A stretch of 64,000 nt of DNA from Neobacillus cucumis (GTDB lineage Bacteria; Bacillota; Bacilli; Bacillales; Cytobacillaceae): positions 227,887 through 291,886 of the forward strand of contig NZ_PGVE01000064.1 in NCBI RefSeq assembly GCF_002860255.1, read 5' to 3'. The position numbers and the translations under genes are program-made. The notes beneath the pieces were generated by a model. That model was not told the DNA's origin. It saw nothing but the letters and a program-made list of their open reading frames with translations, and made no database searches. Positions 33,499-43,783 of this stretch are shown here, piece by piece (position 1 is the first letter of the stretch; every line of letters starts with the position of its first letter).

Positions 33499-34899
33499 TT
33501 AAATTATCCTCTTCTTTACATTTGATTCTAGCATTTCACGCTTATGAAATCCTTTTAAATAATAAACAACTACTAAGAAGACGAGGAATAACGGCCCAAT
33601 TACCAAGGCAATTCGCGTATCTGGGCTATAGGCCATTAAAGCAATAACAAACGCTAAAAATGCAAGAGAGAGATATGATGTAAACGGAAATAATGGCATT
33701 TTATATTTCAATGCCTTTACCTCCCCTTGATTCAAGGTTTTGCGATACCGTATTTGAGATAATAATATCACAGCCCAAGTCCAAATTGCCCCAAACGTCG
33801 CAATACTCGTAACCCAGGTAAATACCTTTGCAGGTACAATATAATTTAAAATAACCCCAATTAGCAAAGCACCGGCAGAGGCAAGTACCGCGATTCCTGG
33901 AACCCCGTTTTTCGTAACCTTTCCAAAGTTCCTAGGAGCCTCACCGTACTCAGCAAGGTTAAATAACATTCTGGCTGTACTGAAAATACCACTATTACAA
34001 GATGAAAGAGCTGCTGTTAAAACAACAAAGTTAATAATACCTGCAGCACCAGGAATTCCAATTTTTTCAAAGGTAAGAACAAATGGACTTCCTTTTGTCC
34101 CAATTTCTTCCCAAGGATAGATAGACATTATTACAAACAATGCCCCAACGTAAAATAGTAGAATACGCCAAAAGACTGTATCAATTGCTTTTGAAAGAGA
34201 CTTTTCTGGATTTTTAACCTCTCCTGCCGTAACACCGATCATCTCAATTCCCAAATAGGCAAACATAACCATTTGCAGGGATAATAAGACACCTTTTATA
34301 CCATTTGGAAAGAATCCTCCATGTTCCCATAAATTTTTAATACCTGTTGCAATGCCGCCATTTCCAAGCCCAAAAATAATCATCCCAGCACCGATGGCAA
34401 TCATCGCAATAATTGTAATGATTTTAATTAAAGCAAACCAGAATTCTAATTCTCCATATGCCTTTACTGCAAGGAAGTTAATTGCCGCCATCATAACAAG
34501 TGCTGCCAATGCCCAAATCCATCTTGGAACAGTTGGAAACCAGTACTCCATATAAATTCCAATGGCTGTAATCTCTGCCATACAAGTAACTACCCATAAA
34601 AACCAATAATTCCAGCCTGTTATGTATCCGGCAAGTGGTCCTAGATAATCTCTGGCATATCTACTGAATGATCCTGCTACCGGCTTTTGGATCGCCATTT
34701 CTCCTAAAGCTCTCATAATGAAAAACATGATTAACCCGCTAAATGCATAACCAGCCAGTATCCCAGGACCGGCCATTTTTATTGCAGTCGCTGAACCTAG
34801 AAATAACCCTACCCCTATAGCTGCACCAAGAGACATTAGTGTTATATGTCTTTCCTCTAATCCGCGATGAAGTTCTTTGTCCTGAGTGTTTTTACTCAT
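33499..34899 (-). CDS. Amino acid permease, APC family
   Basis: This 466-residue, 12-helix transporter of the AAT subfamily shows LEERHITLMSLGAAIGVGLFLGSA at the first helix, GEMAIQKPVAGSFSRYARDYLGP, and GVTAGEVKNPEKSLSKAID. It most resembles the alanine/proline/GABA-type permeases of Bacillus (AapA, ProY, YtnA). Its position next to adeR and ald makes alanine the best guess. A candidate cre site lies about 140 bp upstream. A terminator follows. Confidence 0.85.
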   Translation of the reverse strand: MSKNTQDKELHRGLEERHITLMSLGAAIGVGLFLGSATAIKMAGPGILAGYAFSGLIMFFIMRALGEMAIQKPVAGSFSRYARDYLGPLAGYITGWNYWFLWVVTCMAEITAIGIYMEYWFPTVPRWIWALAALVMMAAINFLAVKAYGELEFWFALIKIITIIAMIAIGAGMIIFGLGNGGIATGIKNLWEHGGFFPNGIKGVLLSLQMVMFAYLGIEMIGVTAGEVKNPEKSLSKAIDTVFWRILLFYVGALFVIMSIYPWEEIGTKGSPFVLTFEKIGIPGAAGIINFVVLTAALSSCNSGIFSTARMLFNLAEYGEAPRNFGKVTKNGVPGIAVLASAGALLIGVILNYIVPAKVFTWVTSIATFGAIWTWAVILLSQIRYRKTLNQGEVKALKYKMPLFPFTSYLSLAFLAFVIALMAYSPDTRIALVIGPLFLVFLVVVYYLKGFHKREMLESNVKKRII

Positions 34900-35036
34900 C
34901 CATAATCTCCCCCTGATAAAAAAACTTCTAACCCATTCATTTGTTCATAATAAGAAAATTAACAATTATACTACAAAGTAATATCATACTACTTCCAAAC
35001 GATTATTGCGACAGTCTACCCTCCTATTTTTCATGT

Positions 35037-35050
35037 TGTCAGCGCTTACA
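35037..35050 (-). promoter_or_regulatory. Candidate cre site in the permease-adeR interval
   Basis: TGTCAGCGCTTACA matches the cre consensus with one mismatch. It is in the 306-bp divergent region 34900-35205, which holds no gene; otherwise I see only AT-rich promoter-like DNA there. Confidence 0.4.
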
Positions 35051-35205
35051 AATTTAATTAAAATTATTTTGAACTATCTTTGACGTTATTTTAACATTTT
35101 TGTGAACAAACTTTTTTGTAGAATAACGAGAAAATTATCGTAACTTTTTGTAGAATTAAACTAAAGCTTAAATAATTTCTTAATAGAATTGTGGAGGTTT
35201 TCATT

Positions 35206-36438
35206 TTGAATACTAGACAACATGATCCGTTTAAAGCAGCTTTTGATAGTTTAGAAGAGCTCGCAGATCTAATAAGCCAAGTTTTAAATTGCCCGATTAC
35301 TATTGAGGATGTCAACCATCGTCTTCTTGCTTATAGCACCCATGATGAACGGACTGACCCTGCAAGGATTTATACTATCATCGGACGAAGAGTACCTGAG
35401 AAGGTAATCAATCAATTATGGAAAGAGGGCACAATCCCAGCACTGCTTCAAACTCGTGATCCAATTCGAGTAAAAAATATAGAAGATATTGGGCTTAATA
35501 ATAGAGTTGCTATTTCTATCTGGAAACAAGATGAAGTATTAGGTTTTATTTGGGCCATAGAAATTGATAAAACCTTAACTGAAGAGGATTTTGATCTGTT
35601 AAAAAAAGCTGCAGATTCCGCAAAAAATAAACTTTTACAGCTTCAAACAAGAAAAAACAAAAAAGAAGAGCACTCGCAAGAATTCTTTTGGAAACTTTTA
35701 ACAGGCCATTTGAAGGGCGAAAAAGACATTTACGAACGGTTTCATGCATTAAAAATTTCGCCATCACCTTCCTTTGCCATTGCTGTTTTTCAATTTCCAG
35801 TGAACATAACAAACAAAATAGAACAAAACATCTCTTATCTGTTAAAAACCAGTCAATTAATGAAAATACTACTTTATACGATTGACTGTAATCAACTGAT
35901 AGTATTAATCTCCGCTGGAAATATTAGAGAGCCTTTCAAAGAAATTAATCATTTTGTTCAAACCTTTGTCTCAACCATGAACGAGCGGTACAGTATAAAG
36001 GGAATTACCCCTGTATACAGCAGTATTTATGATGACTATCAAAAAATGAGTCAGGCATACAAAGAAACATTAGAAGTTTTGTCTATTAAAGAAAAGTTTC
36101 CATTAGAGACCCAAGAAATTTTCAATTATCAAAAGCTTGGTATTTTCCAACTTTTTGAATTAATTTCTAAAAAAAGAGAAAGTGAACCCTATGAAAACTA
36201 TTCATTAAAAAAATTAAAAGAATATGACCAAAAACATAACAGTAATTTACTTGAAACATTAGAAGTCTTTTTAAATAAAGATAACAATATTAATGATGCA
36301 GCCAAAGAACTCAATGTCCACGCTAATACGTTAAATTATCGGTTAAAACGAATTTCTGAAATTGGTGATGTGAATTTTAAGGATCCAAATCAGAAGATGC
36401 TTCTGTATCTTGACTTAAAGCTTGAGAAATATAGCTAG
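35206..36438 (+). CDS. adeR: AdeR-like PucR-family activator
   Basis: This 410-residue regulator has an N-terminal GAF-like domain (LEELADLISQVLNCPITIEDVNHRLLAYSTHDERTDPARI) and a C-terminal PucR helix-turn-helix (LEVFLNKDNNINDAAKELNVHANTLNYRLKRI). B. subtilis AdeR (YukF) activates the alanine dehydrogenase gene and is encoded next to it; here ald follows by 135 bp. The start is TTG 35206, 8 nt after GGAGG. An AAAGGA...TCCTTT inverted repeat at 36466-36489 in the ald leader could be its site, but this is weak. Confidence 0.85.
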   Translation: MNTRQHDPFKAAFDSLEELADLISQVLNCPITIEDVNHRLLAYSTHDERTDPARIYTIIGRRVPEKVINQLWKEGTIPALLQTRDPIRVKNIEDIGLNNRVAISIWKQDEVLGFIWAIEIDKTLTEEDFDLLKKAADSAKNKLLQLQTRKNKKEEHSQEFFWKLLTGHLKGEKDIYERFHALKISPSPSFAIAVFQFPVNITNKIEQNISYLLKTSQLMKILLYTIDCNQLIVLISAGNIREPFKEINHFVQTFVSTMNERYSIKGITPVYSSIYDDYQKMSQAYKETLEVLSIKEKFPLETQEIFNYQKLGIFQLFELISKKRESEPYENYSLKKLKEYDQKHNSNLLETLEVFLNKDNNINDAAKELNVHANTLNYRLKRISEIGDVNFKDPNQKMLLYLDLKLEKYS

Positions 36439-36573
36439 ATTTGAACATTTTGTGAAAAACTCCAAAAAGGATAAAAACTTTTCTCCTTTCTTAACAAAGA
36501 ATTTCTTCGGTATACCTTCTATACTTTAGCCATAACCAAGAAAAACTTACGAGTTTTAGAGGAGGACTTCAAA

Positions 36574-37707
36574 ATGTATATTGGTGTACCTAAAGAGATT
36601 AAAAATAATGAAAATCGTGTCGCACTTACTCCAGCTGGAGTTGTTACTTTAGTGAAAGCTGGTCATACTGTATTAATCGAAAAGGACGCTGGTATTGGAA
36701 GCGGTTTCTCTAATGATGATTATTCAAAAGCGGGCGCTGAAATCATTGAAGATGTTAAGAATGTTTGGGTAAAATCAGAAATGATTATGAAGGTTAAAGA
36801 GCCTTTAGAAAGTGAATATCAATATTTCCGCCCAGGGTTAATCTTATTTACTTATTTACACCTTGCTGCTGAGCAGGCTTTAGCTCAAGCTTTAAAGGAT
36901 AAAGGCGTCATTGCCATTGCATATGAAACAGTAGCTGTTAACAGAACACTTCCACTTCTTACCCCAATGAGTGAAGTAGCGGGTCGTATGGCTGCGCAAA
37001 TTGGAGCACAATTTTTACAAAAAAATAATGGCGGTCAAGGCATCCTTTTAGCTGGAGTACCAGGTGTTAACCGCGGAAAAGTAACCATTATAGGCGGTGG
37101 TATTGTTGGTACCAACGCAGCTAAAATGGCAATCGGTCTAGGGGCAGATGTGACCATTATCGATTTAAGTGCAGACCGTTTACGCCAATTAGATGATATC
37201 TTTGGAAATCAAGTGAAGACCTTAATGTCTAATCCTTACAATATTGCAGAAGCAGTAGCGGAAGCAGATCTTTTAATTGGAGCCGTATTAATTCCAGGTG
37301 CTAAGGCACCGAAGCTGGTAACAGAAGAAATGGTGAAGTCGATGAAGCCTGGTTCCGTCATTGTCGATGTTGCCATTGATCAAGGCGGAATTGTAGAAAC
37401 CAGCGATCATGTTACAACACACGATAACCCTACTTTTGTAAAGCATGGTGTTGTTCACTATTCTGTTGCGAATATGCCAGGGGCTGTTCCAAGAACATCA
37501 ACACTCGCTCTCACAAACGTTACAGTTCCATATGCATTAGAAATCGCAAATAAAGGGGTCATTAAAGCCCTATCTGAAAATGCTGCTTTGAAACTTGGTT
37601 TAAATACAGCTAATGGAGAAATTACTTATGAAGCTGTCGCAAGAGATCTTGGGTACCAGTATGTAACAGTAGAAGAAGCATTGGCAAAAGAACTTGCTTC
37701 TATCTAA
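36574..37707 (+). CDS. ald: Alanine dehydrogenase
   Basis: This 377-residue enzyme reversibly deaminates L-alanine to pyruvate with NAD. The N-terminus [20 protein letters not shown], the pyruvate-binding KVKEP region, the [20 protein letters not shown] dinucleotide fold and the [16 protein letters not shown] loop are characteristic. In B. subtilis it allows use of alanine as carbon and nitrogen source and is needed for normal sporulation. Regulator adeR lies directly upstream. A perfect hairpin follows. Confidence 0.97.
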   Translation: MYIGVPKEIKNNENRVALTPAGVVTLVKAGHTVLIEKDAGIGSGFSNDDYSKAGAEIIEDVKNVWVKSEMIMKVKEPLESEYQYFRPGLILFTYLHLAAEQALAQALKDKGVIAIAYETVAVNRTLPLLTPMSEVAGRMAAQIGAQFLQKNNGGQGILLAGVPGVNRGKVTIIGGGIVGTNAAKMAIGLGADVTIIDLSADRLRQLDDIFGNQVKTLMSNPYNIAEAVAEADLLIGAVLIPGAKAPKLVTEEMVKSMKPGSVIVDVAIDQGGIVETSDHVTTHDNPTFVKHGVVHYSVANMPGAVPRTSTLALTNVTVPYALEIANKGVIKALSENAALKLGLNTANGEITYEAVARDLGYQYVTVEEALAKELASI

Positions 37708-37732
37708 TCAATAAATATAAAATCTTATGCAA

Positions 37733-37760
37733 AAGGCAGCTATTTTAAAATAGCTGCCTT
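37733..37760. terminator. Perfect palindromic hairpin after ald
   Basis: AAGGCAGCTATTTT and its exact inverse (37733-37746, 37747-37760) form a 14-bp stem. No strong T run follows, but the stem ends in TT. An 11-bp part (AATAGCTGCCT) recurs at 37947-37957. Confidence 0.6.
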
Positions 37761-37855
37761 AGATTGTCGAGAAAGGTATTTTTCTGGGCAATTATTTATT
37801 TTTTCTAAATATAAATTGCTATTTTATTTTTTATTGAATGCCTCTGCTAACTGGC

Positions 37856-37916
37856 CTGTTGGTTTCCGCTCCGGCACGCCCGCGGAAAGCGAAGCGCCTG
37901 GAGCGCAAATCAACAG
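37856..37916. repeat. Dispersed GC-rich inverted repeat element, copy 1
   Basis: CTGTTGGTTTCCGCTCC and GGAGCGCAAATCAACAG form imperfect inverted ends around a CGCGGAAAGCG core, in otherwise AT-rich DNA between ald and spoVR. A related sequence occurs at 56168-56212. I recall similar intergenic repeats in many Bacillus genomes. The flanking 11-bp direct repeat AATAGCTGCCT (37749-37759, 37947-37957) could reflect insertion. Confidence 0.55.
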
Positions 37917-37964
37917 ACTTGTCGCAAAGGCTTTCGTAAGTTTTTCAATAGCTGCCTCTTTAAA

Positions 37965-39377
37965 TTATAAATATTTCCGATGAATCCCTTTACCATCATA
38001 GGAGAAAAGCATGCGTCTGTCCTCAATCATCGTTTCCATATGAACGGGTCTTCCCCATAGTTGATGAATATAAGGAAGTACCTTTTCAAGATACTTCACA
38101 TCTAATTCTACTCCTTCATACCAATGCTTAAGGTAAAGTTCTCCGTTCTTTAAAAAATCTCCATCATTGACAGTAATATAAGGAAATCCTCCGTTTACCC
38201 GCATATTAACTAACTGATCACGAACATGTTCCCATTCTTTATCTACAATTTTGTAATCTCTCCCCTGTTTTTGGAAAAGATACATATCCTCTCTCATGAC
38301 AAGATCTTTGTTTAAGTAATTACGAAGAAATGAAATATCAGATTCTACCTCTCGAACCTCAAACATCTTTTCCCGGCCCGAACCTGGATGAACTCCCCTC
38401 CGTCTCATCTCTTCTGTTGGATTATTATACCTTTCTTCAATATCCTCAAAGATTTTTATACCCAGGTAGTAAGGATTGATTCCGGTTTTGGATGGCTGTA
38501 CAACACCGGCATTCAACTTTGCAAATTCAATCGCTTCGCCACTTGTTAAATCCATTTCCCGCAATATTCGCTGATGCCAAAAAGAAGCCCAGCCTTCGTT
38601 CATGATTTTCGTTTCAAGTTGCGGCCAAAAATAAAGCATTTCTTCCCGCATCATTGTTAAAATATCACGCTGCCAGTCCTCTAGTTCCCGACTATAGGAT
38701 TCAATAAATAATAATATGTCTTTTTCCGGTTTTGGAGGAAACTTCTTTTTCTTCTGTGGTGTTGTTACTTTTTTATCCTTTTCATCTAGTCCCCATAAGT
38801 CATCATAGGGAGTTACACTCCTCTGCTCTTCATCATCATCGTCATCATCTGTTATGGACCACGATAGCTTTGGACGCATGAGTGAAGGATCAATGTGCTC
38901 GTCAATTGCCAATACTGCATCCAAGAACGTTTCTACTTCCTTTTTTCCATATTGAATTTCATATTTATGGATACGTTCAGCCGTTGCGGCCATGCTTTCG
39001 ACCATATCCCGCTTAGTATTTTGGAATCGGACGTTATTTTTAAAAAAATCACAATGAGCCAATACGTGAGCAACAATTAACTTATTTTGAATTAGAGTGT
39101 TCGAATCAAGCAAAAACGCATAACAAGGGTTAGAGTTGATTACGAGTTCATAAATCTTACTAAGCCCCAAATCATAATGCAGTTTCATTTTGTGAAATTG
39201 CTTTCCGAAACTCCAATGGGAGAATCGAGTCGGCATTCCATAAGCACCAAAAGTATAAATAATTTCAGCTGGACAAATTTCATAACGCATAGGGTAAAAA
39301 TCCAAACCAAAGCCTTTTGCTATTTCAGTAATTTCACTGATAGCATATTCTAGCTGCTTACGATCTTCAATGTTCAT
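37965..39377 (-). CDS. spoVR: SpoVR family protein
   Basis: This 470-residue protein shows SpoVR hallmarks: [35 protein letters not shown] at the N-terminus, the [11 protein letters not shown] motif, and [18 protein letters not shown]. SpoVR takes part in spore cortex formation in B. subtilis; the biochemical activity is unknown. An acidic stretch (DDDDDDEEQ) and a Lys/Pro-rich linker lie at about 175-220. GGGGGAGTGAGGA precedes the ATG. It probably has a mother-cell promoter, which I could not define. Confidence 0.95.
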   Translation of the reverse strand: MNIEDRKQLEYAISEITEIAKGFGLDFYPMRYEICPAEIIYTFGAYGMPTRFSHWSFGKQFHKMKLHYDLGLSKIYELVINSNPCYAFLLDSNTLIQNKLIVAHVLAHCDFFKNNVRFQNTKRDMVESMAATAERIHKYEIQYGKKEVETFLDAVLAIDEHIDPSLMRPKLSWSITDDDDDDEEQRSVTPYDDLWGLDEKDKKVTTPQKKKKFPPKPEKDILLFIESYSRELEDWQRDILTMMREEMLYFWPQLETKIMNEGWASFWHQRILREMDLTSGEAIEFAKLNAGVVQPSKTGINPYYLGIKIFEDIEERYNNPTEEMRRRGVHPGSGREKMFEVREVESDISFLRNYLNKDLVMREDMYLFQKQGRDYKIVDKEWEHVRDQLVNMRVNGGFPYITVNDGDFLKNGELYLKHWYEGVELDVKYLEKVLPYIHQLWGRPVHMETMIEDRRMLFSYDGKGIHRKYL

Positions 39378-39446
39378 TCCTCACTCCCCCTTTTCCTCTT
39401 ACCTCAATGTATGAAGAAAAAACGGGATTGATGAGAGAGATAGCCA

Positions 39447-39475
39447 AAAAACAATAGCAAGCCGCTATTGTTTTT
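39447..39475 (-). terminator. Terminator of the DUF3889 gene
   Basis: AAAAACAATAGC/GCTATTGTTTTT (39447-39458, 39464-39475) overlaps the stop codon, with T runs on both strands. Confidence 0.75.
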
Positions 39476-39782
39476 GTGCTTCTACTGTTAAAGATAAAAG
39501 TTTATTATTAGTTAAATCATGGTTTACTCTAATGGTCACGAAAAAAAGTTGATTATTTTCCTGGACTTTAAATCTAAATCCATCTTCTACTTTAGTATTA
39601 TCAATCTTCTTTCTGCCTAGATACTCATAGTCTCTAACAGGGTCATTAGGAAAGTCAGCTTTAACAACCGCCATGGCAATTCGCCCATATTTTTCATAAT
39701 CAGCTTGTTGCGCATGTCCTAATTCCTGAAAATTGATAAACAGCGCTAACATTAACATAAATGAAACAAAATACTTTTTCAT
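39465..39782 (-). CDS. Secreted small protein, YqzG/YhdC (DUF3889) type
   Basis: This 105-residue protein has a signal peptide (KKYFVSFMLMLALFINFQELGHA, cleavage expected after HA) and a mature domain that fits the YqzG/YhdC family: YEKYGRIAMAVVKADFPNDPVRDYEYLGR and FRFKVQENNQLFFVTIRV. These are exported proteins of unknown role in Bacillus. AATAAGGAGGTAATTTA precedes the ATG. It lies 61 bp after the carboxypeptidase gene on the same strand. Confidence 0.8.
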   Translation of the reverse strand: MKKYFVSFMLMLALFINFQELGHAQQADYEKYGRIAMAVVKADFPNDPVRDYEYLGRKKIDNTKVEDGFRFKVQENNQLFFVTIRVNHDLTNNKLLSLTVEAQKQ

Positions 39783-39843
39783 TAAATTACCTCCTTATTT
39801 TTCAGATAAAGGTAGTTTTCCCTTTGACAATCTCATTATTAAA

Positions 39844-40827
39844 TTATCTGCTTATCTTTTTAGCCTCTTTCGCAAGAAGAAGTCCAACATATTTGTTCCG
39901 TTTCCATTCTTTTGGAAAGACCGAGAGAGGGGGGCTTGTTTCCCCGACTAAATGACTTATTTCAATGGTCATAGCAGGTTTATGATAGGTTGTAATAAAC
40001 CAATCTGTAAATCCTCCGCCAATCGCCTCTGGATCGGGTTTAGCTAATTTATAACCAGTCTCCCTAGATACCTTCTTTGCAACCAGATAATCCCTCTTTA
40101 AATGTTTTCCATTTTTATAATTCCAAAAAATCTCCCGCCCTGCAGTATGATAAGCAACTGCAATAGACGGTTTTTTTTCTTTAATAAATTTAGTTAGAGC
40201 AATTACCTCATTTGACTCTAGAGGTTTTTTACCTTTATAAAACGCGTAGCTCGGATTAGACGGTTCAATGCTTAAGCTTTTCCAGCCTGCCGGGTATTGC
40301 CTATTTAAGTCTACTCCCAAAGCATTTGCTTTCCACCTTTTAAAGTTCTTTGATTCATCATTCATCACAAACAATTGTTGTCGATAAACAGCTGGATATG
40401 ACTTCAGGTTACTTTGCTGAATGGAGACACCATCGGGATTTAACATAGGAATAAACCAGATAGAAACTTCATTCAGAATATTTGTTGACTTAAAACCTAT
40501 TCTCTTGCTGCTTTTATAAGCTTCTGCATAAGTCTCAAGCATGTTCATTAAGAGCATACTTGTCAGCCACTCACGCCCATGATGAGCACCTATCAACACA
40601 ATATTAGTTTTTCCCTTTCCTAGTTTAACTCCCCATATATCCTTTCCAAAATGGGTTTTTCCAATGGATGTGACTTCAGTTTGCACCTTGTATTGTTTAT
40701 TGATTTTTTCTAAATCTTGTTGGAGACTTTCATAGGAGTAGGTTTGAGTAACATGAACAATTTTTGCTTCAACCGATGTATTTAAAAGTGTAAATAAACA
40801 AAAAAGAACCCCAATTAACCGCACCAT
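39844..40827 (-). CDS. Secreted M14 zinc carboxypeptidase
   Basis: This 327-residue protein has a signal peptide and an M14 peptidase domain. Zinc ligands are visible in GAHHGREW (HxxE) and in the downstream HTAG; the catalytic Glu is in MTIEISH; the substrate-binding NPDG and DLNRQYP motifs are present. It probably trims murein peptides or other peptides (the gamma-D-glutamyl-diamino acid peptidase group is the closest match by memory). I start at ATG 40827, 8 nt after GGAG, rather than GTG 40836. Confidence 0.88.
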   Translation of the reverse strand: MVRLIGVLFCLFTLLNTSVEAKIVHVTQTYSYESLQQDLEKINKQYKVQTEVTSIGKTHFGKDIWGVKLGKGKTNIVLIGAHHGREWLTSMLLMNMLETYAEAYKSSKRIGFKSTNILNEVSIWFIPMLNPDGVSIQQSNLKSYPAVYRQQLFVMNDESKNFKRWKANALGVDLNRQYPAGWKSLSIEPSNPSYAFYKGKKPLESNEVIALTKFIKEKKPSIAVAYHTAGREIFWNYKNGKHLKRDYLVAKKVSRETGYKLAKPDPEAIGGGFTDWFITTYHKPAMTIEISHLVGETSPPLSVFPKEWKRNKYVGLLLAKEAKKISR

Positions 40828-40976
40828 AAATAGCACTCCATTTCTTAAAAAGACTTATTTTATTCAGGTAAATGTTGAAAACAGCGTAAACATCAGGTGT
40901 CCAACATTTTCTGTGAAAGTTATCCCGGAGAATGTCATACAATAAAGTCAACTCCTAATAAGGAGGAGGCAAACAA

Positions 40977-41231
40977 ATGAATAAATTGGATTACGACCGA
41001 GCGTTATATTATACGCACCGATCTGAATGGGACAACTTGCTTATTTTAATGGTTCGAACAAAGGACCAATTTTTATCTAAAAAAATTGAACAATTCCTGC
41101 ATGCCTATAATTTTGAACGTGACTACACCGTGATTGAAACAAAATTATATAATCTGCTTCGTTACATTGACCATGCTAATGAATCTCTAGATCCTGACAC
41201 AAATGGCTTACCGATGTATAGTCTTTCCTGA
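40977..41231 (+). CDS. yhdB: YhdB-like protein
   Basis: This 84-residue protein begins MNKLDYDRALYYTHRSEWDN, which agrees with B. subtilis YhdB as I remember it, and continues with LYNLLRYIDHANESLDPD. No membrane segment or catalytic motif is visible and the function is unknown. GGAGGAGGCAAAC precedes the ATG. It is a single-gene unit ended by the strong shared terminator. Confidence 0.75.
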   Translation: MNKLDYDRALYYTHRSEWDNLLILMVRTKDQFLSKKIEQFLHAYNFERDYTVIETKLYNLLRYIDHANESLDPDTNGLPMYSLS

Positions 41232-41297
41232 AAAATTAAGTGGATACCAAATTTGTTGAGAAAAAAATTAACTACCGGGCAAAAGAATTCCACCAAA

Positions 41298-41328
41298 AAA
41301 AACGGCTTCCATTCCGGAAGCCGTTTTT
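41298..41328. terminator. Bidirectional terminator, yhdB and pgcA
   Basis: A 13-bp stem AAAAACGGCTTCC/GGAAGCCGTTTTT (41298-41310, 41316-41328) lies between convergent genes. Confidence 0.9.
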
Positions 41329-41346
41329 ATTTAAACAAATATTTAA

Positions 41347-43089
41347 TTAAATGGTTTGAACCATTTTGACCTTCTTATCGACTAGATCCATAAAGTCTTT
41401 CTCAACATTTTGCAGCTTTTGTTTGCTTTCACCAAGACTTGTACTATTCACACCAAAATAGAATTTTACCTTTGGCTCTGTACCAGATGGACGTAAGCAT
41501 ACCCATGAACCATCCTCAAAGATATATTTTAATACATTTGATTTAGGTAAATGAATAACTTCCTCGCCATTTTGTGTTACTCGGATACTTGTCAAATAGT
41601 CCTCACTAGCTAGTGTCTTAAGTGAACCTAAGCTTGTCAATGGCTCATTACGGAATGAAGCCAGCAGGCGTTGAATCATCTCTGCCCCTTCTTTTCCTTT
41701 CAGCGTTAATGAACGAAGACCCTCTTGATAGAATCCGTATTTCTCAAACACACGAAGCATTCCTTCATATAGCGTTAAGCCCTGTTTTTTATAATATGCA
41801 CAGACCTCTGTTGCAAGCAGCGCTGCTTGAACAGCATCCTTATCACGTGCAAAGTCTCTGATTAAGTAGCCATATGACTCTTCATAACCAAATAAGAAAG
41901 TATGCTCACCTGTTGTTTCATATTCCTTAATTTTTTCTGCAATAAATTTAAACCCAGTTAAAACATCAACTGTTTCCAAATTAAATGCTGAAGCAATTCT
42001 TCTTCCCAGCTCAGATGTAACTATGGTTTTTAAAACAACCCCATTTTGAGGCAGCGTTCCTTTTTCTTGTTTCTGAGAAAGAAGATAATCCACTAATAAG
42101 GCACCCGTTTGGTTACCTGTTAAAACAATGTATTCTCCTTCGTCATTTAAAACAGCAATCCCCAGACGGTCAGCATCAGGATCTGTTGCAATCAAAATAT
42201 CCGCCCCGACCTTTTTACCATCGCGAATCGCTAATTCAAATGCCGCGTGCTCTTCAGGATTAGGACTCTTTACTGTTGAGAATTCTGGGTCAGGCAATTC
42301 TTGTTCTTTAACGACAGAAACATTTTTATAACCTAATGCCTCAAGTCCAGAACGGACTAGTTTATTGGCTGTCCCGTGTAAAGGGGTAAAGACAATTTTA
42401 ATATCTGTTTCTTCCGCTAGGGTTGGATTCTCAGAAATTGTTTTTAAGTTTTCAATATAAACTTCATCAATTTTTGAACCAATTGTTTTAATTAAACCTG
42501 CAGTACGTAATTCTTGCTCACTTTTTACTTGGATTAGTAATTCATTTTCAATTTCATTTACCTTGGCAATTACAATATCCGCCGCTTCAGGTGGAAGCTG
42601 GCCGCCATCTGAACCGTAAACTTTATAACCATTATATTCTGGTGGATTATGGCTCGCGGTTACAACAATTCCAGAGAAAGCTTTTAAATATCTTAATGCA
42701 AATGAAAGTTCCGGGGTAGGCCGTAATTCATCAAATACGTATGTTTGGATTCCTTGCGAAGCAAGTGTTTTCGCAGCCTCCATTGCAAATTCTGGAGATT
42801 TATGACGTGAATCATAGGCAATCACGACACCGCGTTTTTTTGCTTCTTCACCCTGTTCTTCTATGTATGACGCTAAGCCTGCTGATGCCTTACGTACAGT
42901 ATAAATATTCATACGATTTGTTCCGGCACCAATTTCTCCGCGCATTCCGCCTGTTCCAAACTCTAGATTCTTATAAAATATTTCTTCGAGTTGTTTTTCA
43001 TTTCCCTTTAATGCCTCTAATTCATTTTTTAGCTCATTATCTAACTCTTTAAAATCCAGCCAGCCTTTCGCAATTGCTTTCCATTCCAT
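41347..43089 (-). CDS. pgcA: Alpha-phosphoglucomutase
   Basis: This 580-residue enzyme interconverts glucose 1- and 6-phosphate, feeding UDP-glucose for wall teichoic acid, glycolipid anchors and exopolysaccharide. Key sites are the phosphoserine loop [17 protein letters not shown], the metal loop DPDADRLG, the sugar-binding loop GYEESYG and the C-terminal [12 protein letters not shown]. The family length (about 580) matches PgcA (YhxB), and the yhcU-yhcT neighbours fit the B. subtilis order. Confidence 0.95.
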   Translation of the reverse strand: MEWKAIAKGWLDFKELDNELKNELEALKGNEKQLEEIFYKNLEFGTGGMRGEIGAGTNRMNIYTVRKASAGLASYIEEQGEEAKKRGVVIAYDSRHKSPEFAMEAAKTLASQGIQTYVFDELRPTPELSFALRYLKAFSGIVVTASHNPPEYNGYKVYGSDGGQLPPEAADIVIAKVNEIENELLIQVKSEQELRTAGLIKTIGSKIDEVYIENLKTISENPTLAEETDIKIVFTPLHGTANKLVRSGLEALGYKNVSVVKEQELPDPEFSTVKSPNPEEHAAFELAIRDGKKVGADILIATDPDADRLGIAVLNDEGEYIVLTGNQTGALLVDYLLSQKQEKGTLPQNGVVLKTIVTSELGRRIASAFNLETVDVLTGFKFIAEKIKEYETTGEHTFLFGYEESYGYLIRDFARDKDAVQAALLATEVCAYYKKQGLTLYEGMLRVFEKYGFYQEGLRSLTLKGKEGAEMIQRLLASFRNEPLTSLGSLKTLASEDYLTSIRVTQNGEEVIHLPKSNVLKYIFEDGSWVCLRPSGTEPKVKFYFGVNSTSLGESKQKLQNVEKDFMDLVDKKVKMVQTI

Positions 43090-43230
43090 AGATGTGTTCC
43101 CTCCTATTAATGTACATACAATATTTCTAAGTTTAATGTATTATTCCTCTAAAAATCACCTTATAAAAACCGACAATTTTTGCGAGTTAAAAGCTACTTA
43201 TACTATAATACCTCAAAAATAATAACAATA

Positions 43231-43262
43231 AATAAAAAAGGCCTGTAAAAAATATTACAGGC
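43231..43262 (-). terminator. Terminator of the yhcU gene
   Basis: On the minus strand GCCTGTAA/TTACAGGC (43255-43262 with 43241-43248) is followed by CTTTTTT. Confidence 0.75.
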
Positions 43263-43275
43263 TCTAGATTTCTGT

Positions 43276-43662
43276 TTATATAATTAATTCATTGTCTGCT
43301 TTTGTGTATATACTAAGCATCGGACTCTTCATAGTTTTACCTTCTATAAACTGTTCAAAATCAAATGGAAAGAACAACCCAAATTCTTTTAAAGTGTTCA
43401 CATTTTTGTTAAAGACTATTTCGTATTGTTCGTCCAAAGGTGACGATTCTAAAATAGAAATAACGGTTTGAATGCTTGTCATGACTTGAAAAGCATCTTT
43501 TAATGTATTAAAATCCAAAGACGTATCTAAGACCTTTAATTCCTCAAATTTACTAATTTCTTCATCACTAAAATAAAGAGGAAAAATATTGGAGTACACA
43601 TACCTCACCAGTTCATTAATTTCTTCTTCTTGACTTGGTGTCGAGGCAAAAACTATTTTCAC
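43276..43662 (-). CDS. yhcU: YhcU-like protein (DUF5365)
   Basis: This 128-residue protein starts MKIVFASTPSQEEEINELVRYVYSNIFPLYFSDEEI and is acidic with a mixed alpha/beta look. The length and its position back to back with the yhcT-like pseudouridine synthase match B. subtilis YhcU. No activity is known. The GTG start at 43662 follows AAGGTGGG. It is divergent from yhcT. Confidence 0.75.
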   Translation of the reverse strand: MKIVFASTPSQEEEINELVRYVYSNIFPLYFSDEEISKFEELKVLDTSLDFNTLKDAFQVMTSIQTVISILESSPLDEQYEIVFNKNVNTLKEFGLFFPFDFEQFIEGKTMKSPMLSIYTKADNELII

Positions 43663-43783
43663 TTATTAACCCACCTTTGCCATCGCTTATTTCTGTCGTA
43701 ATATATAACATAAGAATAACATAATTCGTTGTGAATTTTGGGTGGTAATTATCACCACAGTTTGTTGTAAGAAGGAGAAAAAA

